Positions 57,736 to 64,000 of a stretch of DNA of 64,000 nt are shown here, one piece after another. Source of the DNA: Pusillimonas sp. UBA3987 (GTDB lineage Bacteria; Pseudomonadota; Gammaproteobacteria; Burkholderiales; Burkholderiaceae_B); contig DGCD01000001.1 of the NCBI GenBank assembly GCA_002384935.1, forward strand, positions 941 through 64,940, written 5' to 3'. A model generated the notes under the pieces. It ran no database searches, was not told the DNA's origin, and worked only from the letters and a program-made list of their open reading frames with translations. The translations under genes and the position numbers were made by a program. Every line of letters begins with the position of its first letter. Positions within the stretch are counted from its first letter, which is position 1.

Positions 57736-58714
57736 AAATTAATGCCACGGGCAAGGCAATAACCGCTGCTGCCAGAATAAGCCTCAGCGCGTCGACCGAT
57801 GCCGCCCCGTCCCAGATAGTGACATTATCAAGAACAAGAAACGGGAAAAAACTGTACCCGATACCGCCTAACGTAATGAGGAAAACCAGCAGAATCAACG
57901 CAAACGGCAACCATGCATGGCGATAACTTCGATGAATGGTTCGTTGCAACATCATTTCAATAATCATGAAACTGATCAGAATCCAGACCCACAGCAGTGT
58001 GACGATCAACCACTGCGTACCCGTCGTCCAGCGCAAAAACACGCCAGTATTGGCAAAAGCAAGCACCAGTGAAACCGCCACGGCACCGGCAGCCGCCCAG
58101 CGCACCGCCTGCCGCCCCCAATAAGCGGCTCTGACACGCAATTCACCCGGTTCTCGCATCATGAGCCAGGCAGCGCCCAGCAAACTGTACGCTGCCACCG
58201 CGCAGAGCGCCAAAAACACCGCATAGCCCACATAACCTGCTCCGGGCTCATACCCTGTGACGATTTGTCCAAGCAGGTAGCCATGCGCCAAAGCCGTCAT
58301 CCAGGAGCCCACCGCAAACACCAAGGCCCAACTGTTATGCGACTCAATTGGTGCGCGCAAACGTAATTCAAAGGCAACAGAACGCATCAAAACGCCGAGG
58401 CCCAACAACGTCAGCGGGACATACAACCGCCCCATTACCGGTTCCCAGGCCAAGGGAAAAGCCGTTGCAAACAGGGTCAAACCCAACAACAACCAGAACT
58501 CATTGGCATCACGCCAGGGACTAAGCAACGCCAGCATCCTCATGCGTAACCCCGATGAGGCGAACGGCACAAGACAACCAACGCCAATATCAAAGCCATC
58601 AAGAACGGTGCCCGCAACAATCAGTGCGAAAAACAGAAACATGAAGGCCAGTGGCATCCAGAAATTGGGATCATGAGCTTGCAAACCCAATAACGTAACC
58701 AAAGAATCAATCAT
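57656..58714 (-). CDS. Cytochrome bd-type oxidase subunit II-like protein
   Basis: 352 aa with about nine membrane helices. VAGTVLDGFDIGVGCLVPFA is the CydB signature. The usual WDGNE reads WRDANE (SPWRDANEFWLLLGLTLFAT), keeping the Asp, Asn and Glu, and LYVPLTLLGLGVLMRSVAFE then LRLR is conserved. It is coupled to the CydA-like gene by a 4-bp overlap. Because its partner lacks haem ligands, it may belong to a divergent branch of the bd superfamily. Confidence 0.85.
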   Translation of the reverse strand: MIDSLVTLLGLQAHDPNFWMPLAFMFLFFALIVAGTVLDGFDIGVGCLVPFASSGLRMRMLALLSPWRDANEFWLLLGLTLFATAFPLAWEPVMGRLYVPLTLLGLGVLMRSVAFELRLRAPIESHNSWALVFAVGSWMTALAHGYLLGQIVTGYEPGAGYVGYAVFLALCAVAAYSLLGAAWLMMREPGELRVRAAYWGRQAVRWAAAGAVAVSLVLAFANTGVFLRWTTGTQWLIVTLLWVWILISFMIIEMMLQRTIHRSYRHAWLPFALILLVFLITLGGIGYSFFPFLVLDNVTIWDGAASVDALRLILAAAVIALPVALIFNIWVYWRMFGVSRPPQPPAFRPRAD

Positions 58715-60057
58715 GCCCTACCCCTTTGACGCCCAACCGGAATCACGCCATAACGCATGAAATAGCGCACAAGCCGCACAAAAGCCGCAAAAAGCAGCAC
58801 ATACACCACGCTATAGGCAAGTAACCCGGCAAAGATTTCGCCGGCGCCGGTCGCAGCCAGTATTTCAGTTGTTGTCACACTGCCGCTAACCGCATACGGT
58901 AGCTGCCCGAACCAGACATAAGCCAGCCACAACACCAGGACCGGCAACCCGAGATAGGTCAGGCAACTCAAGCCGCGACGCAATCGCGGTGAAACTGCGG
59001 TGATGTCAACTGCGCTTCGACGTGACCCGAATAAGACCGTAAGGGCCAGCAACCACGCCAGAACAACAATCACAATTAAAAGACGCCACGACCAGAAAGT
59101 TAACGCGACCGGCGCATGCATACCGGCGAAGTTGTCCAGCCCCAGCACGCTGCCGGTTTCGTCCTGACCCAGGAACAGGCGTCCAAGATCGGAAATCAAC
59201 AACGTGCCATGCGTTGTTTGTTGCTCCTCAGACGGCCAGCCAACCAGCGCCAGATCAGGGTTCGTTCCTGTTTGCCAGTATGCCGCGGTTGCGGCAGCTT
59301 TTCCGGGTTGCAGTTCGGCCACTTGCTGACTGTAAACACCCAAGGCGCCAAGCAGGCACGTTGAGGCCAGCGCAGCAACAGCCAACCCGGTACGAAAAAC
59401 GTGCCGATGGGCATGATCGACCGGCTGCCACAACGATTGCCGGGAGGTCACCCCGATCATCATGAACGCCACACCAAACAAAGCCAGGGCGACCGTTACC
59501 GAAATAAACGTAAAAACCAAAGGACTGAAAAGCACATCGAGCCAACTCGTTACCAGGTAACGACCTTCAATAAACTGTGCACCAGCGGGCGCCTGCATCC
59601 ATGCAAACAGCGCCAGGATCCAGAACAATGCCAGTGACAATCCAAACGCAACCATCACAACCACCAAAGTATGCGCCCGATCCGACATCCGGCGTTGCCC
59701 GAAAAGCATCGCCCCCAAAAAGCACGATTTCATGATGAACGTGGTCAATACAGCCGCAGCAAGCAAGGGGCCGGCCACCTCGCCAATCCGGGCCATCAGC
59801 CCGGGCCAAAGCGTACCCAGCTGAATAAGCACAGGAAAACCGGCTGCCAGGGCTAAAATACTGGTTAATGCAAAAATGCGCGCCCAAAACCGATAGGCTT
59901 GAATAAAAGCACCGCGCTGGTCGCCCGGCAACGTCGCCCGTAATTTGAAATACACCAGCAACCAGGCCAGCCCAAGCTCAAGCAGCAGGAACAAAGAAAG
60001 AAAGCCTAAGCTGGTGAAAAATTGAATTTGCGCCAACCAGAGGGGTGAGTTCGTCAT
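58711..60057 (-). CDS. Divergent CydA-like protein lacking canonical haem ligands
   Basis: 448 aa from ATG 60057 (MTNSPLWLAQIQFFTSLGFL); canonical CydA is about 520 aa. Homology to CydA is clear: YRFWARIFALTSILALAAGF, GTLW, GPLLAAAVLTTFIMKSCFLG, WILALFAWMQAPAGAQFIEG. By hand alignment with E. coli CydA, H19 is L20, H186 is S186, M393 is L327, E99 is A102, E107 is K110 and the GRQPW motif reads GQLPY; R391 is kept as R325. All three haem axial ligands are therefore missing and normal oxygen reduction looks impossible. A long quinol loop is also shortened. Confidence 0.85.
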   Translation of the reverse strand: MTNSPLWLAQIQFFTSLGFLSLFLLLELGLAWLLVYFKLRATLPGDQRGAFIQAYRFWARIFALTSILALAAGFPVLIQLGTLWPGLMARIGEVAGPLLAAAVLTTFIMKSCFLGAMLFGQRRMSDRAHTLVVVMVAFGLSLALFWILALFAWMQAPAGAQFIEGRYLVTSWLDVLFSPLVFTFISVTVALALFGVAFMMIGVTSRQSLWQPVDHAHRHVFRTGLAVAALASTCLLGALGVYSQQVAELQPGKAAATAAYWQTGTNPDLALVGWPSEEQQTTHGTLLISDLGRLFLGQDETGSVLGLDNFAGMHAPVALTFWSWRLLIVIVVLAWLLALTVLFGSRRSAVDITAVSPRLRRGLSCLTYLGLPVLVLWLAYVWFGQLPYAVSGSVTTTEILAATGAGEIFAGLLAYSVVYVLLFAAFVRLVRYFMRYGVIPVGRQRGRA

Positions 60058-60181
60058 AGAATCCCGCGAATAATGTGCCACATAATGCTAACCGCGGACT
60101 CTCTCACAGGCAAATGATTCAGAACATGGCAAAATGCTCTTTTAATACTGTATTGACTCTCTCGCACTTGCCTTCGACCTT

Positions 60182-61939
60182 ATGACCACGGAATCCAGCT
60201 CTACTCCCAGCTCCAATTTCCTGCGCACGATTATTGAAAACGACCTCGCAGCCAACCGTTTTGCAGGTAAACGCTGGGCCGGACGCCCTGGCCCTTTATC
60301 AGTGCAGCAAGGCGGCAACCCCGATCCGGCCAGGATTCGCACTCGCTTTCCGCCCGAACCCAATGGTTATTTGCATATTGGGCACGCAAAAAGTATTTGC
60401 CTGAACTTCGGTCTGGCGCGCGACTACCAGGGCACTTGTCACCTGCGCTTTGACGACACCAATCCGGAAAAAGAAGACGACGAATACGTCCAGTCGATTA
60501 TCGACACGGTTAAATGGCTGGGCTTCAGTTGGCGCCATGAAGAAGAAAACAACCTTTATTACGCCAGCGATTACTTCGACACGATGTATGCCTTCGCCCA
60601 GGCCCTGATTCAGGCCGGCTACGCTTATGTCGATGAACAAACGCCTGAACAAATGCGCGAAAACCGCGGAACGCTGACCGAAAAGGGGGAAAACTCGGTC
60701 TGGCGTGACCGGCCCGCCACGGAGTCTTTGCAGCGCCTGGAGGAAATGCGCGATGGAAAACATCCCGACGCCAGCATGGCGCTGCGCGCCAAAATTGATA
60801 TGGGATCGCCCAATATCAATATGCGCGACCCCGTTCTATATCGCATTCGCCATGCGAAACATCATCGAACTGGCGATAAATGGTGTATTTACCCCATGTA
60901 CACCTGGGCTCACCCCGTGGAAGACGCGCTGGAAGGGATCACGCACAGTATTTGCACCCTGGAATTTGAAGATCAACGCCCCTTCTACGACTGGATTCTG
61001 GCCAGACTGGCCGAATTAGGACAATTGTGCGAGCCATTGCCCCGTCAATACGAATTCGCCCGCCTGAATCTGAATTATGTCATCACCAGCAAACGCAAGC
61101 TCTTGCAACTGGTACGCGACGGCCACGTGCAAGGCTGGGATGATCCTCGCATGCCAACGCTGGTTGGCTTGCGCCGGCGCGGCTATACCCCATCGTCGAT
61201 TCGCCTCTTTGTCGAGCGTGTCGGCGTCTCCAAGGCCGATTCCCGTATTGATTACAGCACGCTGGAACAGGCATTACGCGATGACCTCGACCCCGTGGCC
61301 GAGCGCAGCGTGGCGGTACTCGACCCGGTCAAGCTGATCATTACCAATTACCCTGAAGGGCAAACCGAAGCATGCCACGCCCCACGGCATCCGCATCACC
61401 CCGAATCCGGCCAACGGGAATTTCCCTTTTCACGAACACTCTGGATTGAGCGCGATGACTTCCGCGAAGACCCGCCCAAGAAATATTTCCGGCTGTTTCC
61501 GGGAAATACGGTCCGCCTGAAATATGGCTACATCGTTACGTGTACCGGATGTGTAAAGGACGATAGCGGCAATATTATTGAAGTCCACGCCGAGTACCTG
61601 CCAGACACAAAAAGCGGCACACCCGGTGCCTCGTCGGTCAAGGTAAAAGGAAACATCACTTGGGTCAGCGCAGAACACGCGATCCCCGCCACCATACGGC
61701 TATACGATCGTCTTTTCGCAGATCCGCATCCCGATGCCGGCGACAAAGACTTTCTTGCTGCGTTGAATCCGGATTCATGTCAAACCATTTCGGGCTGGCT
61801 TGAACCAGGCACTGTTGCATCCCCCGGGAAAACATGGCAATTTGAACGCTTGGGTTATTTTGTTGCGGATCAGGTCGACTCCACCCCGGAAAAGCCAGTA
61901 CTTAACCGCGCCGTGACCCTGAAAGACACATGGGTTTGA
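60182..61939 (+). CDS. glnS: Glutaminyl-tRNA synthetase
   Basis: 585 aa. Class I synthetase with the HIGH motif in FPPEPNGYLHIGHAKSICLN and KMSKS-like VITSKRKLLQLVRDGHVQGW then DDPRMPTLVGLRRRGY. LRFDDTNPEKEDDEYVQSII is conserved, and the C-terminal anticodon-binding beta-barrels (FPFSRTLWIERDDF; KYFRLFPGNTVRLKYGYIVT) are complete. Charges tRNA-Gln. A short spacer separates it from minC. Confidence 0.98.
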   Translation: MTTESSSTPSSNFLRTIIENDLAANRFAGKRWAGRPGPLSVQQGGNPDPARIRTRFPPEPNGYLHIGHAKSICLNFGLARDYQGTCHLRFDDTNPEKEDDEYVQSIIDTVKWLGFSWRHEEENNLYYASDYFDTMYAFAQALIQAGYAYVDEQTPEQMRENRGTLTEKGENSVWRDRPATESLQRLEEMRDGKHPDASMALRAKIDMGSPNINMRDPVLYRIRHAKHHRTGDKWCIYPMYTWAHPVEDALEGITHSICTLEFEDQRPFYDWILARLAELGQLCEPLPRQYEFARLNLNYVITSKRKLLQLVRDGHVQGWDDPRMPTLVGLRRRGYTPSSIRLFVERVGVSKADSRIDYSTLEQALRDDLDPVAERSVAVLDPVKLIITNYPEGQTEACHAPRHPHHPESGQREFPFSRTLWIERDDFREDPPKKYFRLFPGNTVRLKYGYIVTCTGCVKDDSGNIIEVHAEYLPDTKSGTPGASSVKVKGNITWVSAEHAIPATIRLYDRLFADPHPDAGDKDFLAALNPDSCQTISGWLEPGTVASPGKTWQFERLGYFVADQVDSTPEKPVLNRAVTLKDTWV

Positions 61940-62005
61940 AATATTGCAACGCAACGTGCTGAAAGGCACAATAGCGGCCATCTCTTATAAATTTTTCTGA
62001 ACTCC

Positions 62006-62797
62006 GTGAGCGACTCTTCCTCTAAACCCGATCTCAGCGCACTCGACTTCAAAAGCGCCACACTGTATGCAATCCGTGTGGTGCTGCATACCGCCGACAT
62101 CACGGCGCTTAACGCCGCGCTCGACCAACGCATGAAGGACGCGGGCGCATTCTTTGAAAATGAAGCCATTGTCATCGACGCCACGACACTGACAGAATGT
62201 GTTGACTGGCCAACATTGCTCAATGCCTTGCGATCGCACAAGCTGTCACCAATCGGTGTCATGGCAGCCGACGAAAACCTGGAAGCCGCTCAAAAGGCAG
62301 GCCTGACTCCCGTCGATCTGTCGACCGCACCTGGCAGAAGTGCCACGCCGGCTGTCTCCGGCAACAATACCGCAAGTCATGAGGCGCAACCCAAAAAAGG
62401 CAATAAGACTGACACCACACCAGACAAGACACCCTCCGACACCCCCGAATCAGCCCCGGCCACCATGGTGGTGAATCGGCCTTTACGCTCGGGACAACGC
62501 ATTTATGCTAAAGGAGGCGATCTTATCGTAATCGGCATGGTCAGTCAGGGCGCAGAAGTCATTGCCGACGGCAATATTCATGTATACGGCCCTCTGCGGG
62601 GCAAAGCCATGGCAGGAGCCCGAGGTGATACGAGCGCACGGATTTTTGCCACCCAACTCGACCCCGAGCTACTGGCGGTAGCCGGGGTTTACCGGGTTAT
62701 CGAAGCCGAGCTGGATGCCAACGTCCGCAACAAAACGGCGATCGTGCAACTACAACACGATAAGCTGGATATTTTGCCGCTGGATTCAAAAGGCTAA
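62006..62797 (+). CDS. minC: Septum site-determining protein MinC
   Basis: 263 aa with a GTG start. The N-terminal FtsZ-inhibiting domain (TLYAIRVVLHTADITALNAA, VIDATTLTECVDWPTLLNAL), a linker rich in T, K and P, and the C-terminal beta-helix (NRPLRSGQRIYAKGGDLIVI then GMVSQGAEVIADGNIHVYGP, LRGKAMAGARGD, ARIFATQLDPELLAVAGVYR) are all present. It blocks Z-ring formation near the poles together with MinD. Confidence 0.97.
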   Translation: MSDSSSKPDLSALDFKSATLYAIRVVLHTADITALNAALDQRMKDAGAFFENEAIVIDATTLTECVDWPTLLNALRSHKLSPIGVMAADENLEAAQKAGLTPVDLSTAPGRSATPAVSGNNTASHEAQPKKGNKTDTTPDKTPSDTPESAPATMVVNRPLRSGQRIYAKGGDLIVIGMVSQGAEVIADGNIHVYGPLRGKAMAGARGDTSARIFATQLDPELLAVAGVYRVIEAELDANVRNKTAIVQLQHDKLDILPLDSKG

Positions 62798-62875
62798 ACC
62801 CGGTTACCTTTTTATAGCTGTTTTGCTATACGATTACGTGATTCACTCTATCCAACATAAAGGAAAAATATCGTC

Positions 62876-63691
62876 ATGGCGCGTATTGTTGTAGTGACAT
62901 CCGGCAAAGGCGGTGTCGGCAAGACAACCACCAGTGCCAGCTTCTCCTCCGGACTGGCCATGCGTGGTTTCAAAACTGCCGTTATCGACTTCGACGTCGG
63001 CCTTCGGAATCTTGACCTGATCATGGGATGCGAACGTCGCGTTGTCTATGATTTCGTCAATGTCATTCAGGGTGAGGCCACGCTAAAGCAAGCCCTCATC
63101 CGCGATAAACAAATCGAAAACCTCTACATCCTGCCCGCTTCTCAAACGCGCGACAAAGATGCTTTAACCCGGGAAGGTGTGGAAAAAACCCTGAATGAAC
63201 TCAAACACATGGGTTTCGAGTACATTGTTTGTGACTCCCCCGCCGGTATTGAAACAGGTGCGCTCATGGCCTCCTATTTCGCCGACGATGCCCTGGTTGT
63301 TACGAACCCGGAAGTCTCGTCGGTTCGCGACTCCGACCGCATTCTGGGCATTCTTTCCTCCAAATCGCACCGTGCCATCCATAGCGAAGATCCTATTAAA
63401 GAATACCTGCTGCTCACGCGATACAACCCAAAACGGGTTTCCGATGGCGAGATGCTGTCTTTACAAGACATTGAAGATATTCTGCGCATCAAGCTTCTGG
63501 GTGTTGTGCCCGAATCCGAATCAGTCCTGCAGGCATCCAACCAAGGTATACCGGCCATTCATGTACGTGGCAGCGACGTTTCTGAAGCCTACCAAGACGT
63601 TGTGGCGCGTTATTTAGGCGAAGAACGCCCGTTGCGCTTTACCGACTACGAAAAACCCGGCCTCCTCAAGCGTCTGTTCGGGGGTAAGTAA
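62876..63691 (+). CDS. minD: Septum site-determining ATPase MinD
   Basis: 271 aa. Deviant Walker A in VVTSGKGGVGKTTTSASFSS, AVIDFDVGLRNLDLIMGCER, the switch II/Walker B YIVCDSPAGIETGALMASYF and a C-terminal amphipathic membrane-targeting helix (KPGLLKRLFGGK). AAAGGA precedes the ATG. It binds the membrane with ATP and recruits MinC; MinE encoded next stimulates its ATPase. Confidence 0.98.
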   Translation: MARIVVVTSGKGGVGKTTTSASFSSGLAMRGFKTAVIDFDVGLRNLDLIMGCERRVVYDFVNVIQGEATLKQALIRDKQIENLYILPASQTRDKDALTREGVEKTLNELKHMGFEYIVCDSPAGIETGALMASYFADDALVVTNPEVSSVRDSDRILGILSSKSHRAIHSEDPIKEYLLLTRYNPKRVSDGEMLSLQDIEDILRIKLLGVVPESESVLQASNQGIPAIHVRGSDVSEAYQDVVARYLGEERPLRFTDYEKPGLLKRLFGGK

Positions 63692-63692
63692 T

Positions 63693-63962
63693 ATGTCGTT
63701 TCTTTCATTCTTATTGGGGCAAAAAAAGACCTCGGCCAGTGTCGCCAAAGACCGTTTGCAACTGATCCTGATCAATGAACGCGGCGGAAACAGTGCCGCG
63801 CCCGACTTCCTGCCCGAACTGCAAAAAGAACTGGTAGATGTCATTTCAAAGTACGTCAAAATCCAACCCGACGACATCAAGGTCAACCTGGATCGCCACG
63901 ACTCCCTGGAAGTACTTGAGGTAAAAATCGAAATGCCTCAAATTGATAACCGCCGTACTTGA
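63693..63962 (+). CDS. minE: Cell division topological specificity factor MinE
   Basis: 89 aa. FLSFLLGQKKTSASVAKDRL followed by QLILINERGG is the MinD-binding region, and LQKELVDVISKYVKIQPDDI then KVNLDRHDSLEVLEVKIEMP is the dimerisation domain. It begins one base after minD's stop, so the two are coupled. The remaining 38 bases of the window show nothing recognisable. Confidence 0.97.
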   Translation: MSFLSFLLGQKKTSASVAKDRLQLILINERGGNSAAPDFLPELQKELVDVISKYVKIQPDDIKVNLDRHDSLEVLEVKIEMPQIDNRRT

Positions 63963-64000
63963 GTGCGCAGCTGATAGTCCAATAAAGCAAAGTAAAACAG

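Noticed and set aside
1..64000. CRISPR array, rRNA genes or insertion sequences
   Set aside because: No regularly spaced repeats, no rRNA-like sequence and no transposase frames with terminal inverted repeats were seen in the window.

Overview
The window is a junction between a large prophage (about 1-31,853, its left end outside the window) and ordinary chromosome of a betaproteobacterium. The chromosomal genes (aat-bpt-pyrD, phasin, dusB-fis-purH-ruvCAB, glnS, minCDE) and codon use suggest Burkholderiales, most likely an Alcaligenaceae-type organism; no species is claimed.

Prophage late region (1-18.9 kb, all minus strand, so read right to left). From 18.4 kb leftward: HNH endonuclease, P27-type small terminase, large terminase, HK97-type portal, ClpP-like head protease, major capsid protein and head-tail connectors, then a complete Mu-like contractile tail (sheath, tube, frameshifted assembly chaperone, tape measure, gp43-gp48-like baseplate proteins) and the start of a tail fibre. 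A Q-like antiterminator gene and tandem terminators precede the late operon. Further terminator hairpins lie next to the capsid and tube genes.

Prophage control and early region (19-31.7 kb). Leftward genes include a DnaT/O-like helicase-loader domain protein, a CII-like protein and a Cro-like protein. A CI-like S24 repressor (21,486-22,205) is divergent from cro. Five copies of one 15-bp palindrome (GTAGC-N5-GCTAC type) occupy two loci: three between cro and the repressor gene, and two at a strong sigma70-like promoter at 22,985. That promoter reads into a rightward early operon.

The most interesting content is in this rightward operon: a complete diversity-generating retroelement (DGR). 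It has two paralogous small C-type-lectin-fold (DUF1566-like) target genes with variable repeats VR1 and VR2, an Avd accessory gene, one template repeat (TR) and a DGR reverse transcriptase (YVDD; IGNLSSQ). I aligned the repeats by hand. VR1 differs from TR at 10 positions and VR2 at 8, and all 18 differences fall on template adenines; the last 42 bases of the repeat are identical in all three. The targets are not tail-fibre genes, the operon is apparently under phage repressor control, and the TR lies inside the only open frame that can supply a start codon for the RT. Rightward of it come a dNMP-kinase-like gene, an HNH protein, a Gp37/Gp68 (DUF5131) protein, several small phage proteins, a DUF4224 protein and a tyrosine integrase. 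The integrase is next to a 3' tRNA-Cys fragment that marks the right attachment site.

Chromosome (31.9-64 kb). Protein N-end-rule transferases and pyrD; phasin and an IclR regulator; a CinA-like protein, an EI24-family protein, a thioredoxin-like protein and an RhlE-type helicase; azlCD; an M48 protease/TPR protein; a CtaG-like protein; a small ACT/MgtC-C-terminal-like protein with a long hairpin-rich leader; ubiH-like, dusB, fis, purH, ruvC-ruvA-ruvB and recQ; an OmpR/EnvZ-type two-component system; a cydAB-like pair whose CydA lacks every canonical haem ligand; then glnS and minC-minD-minE.
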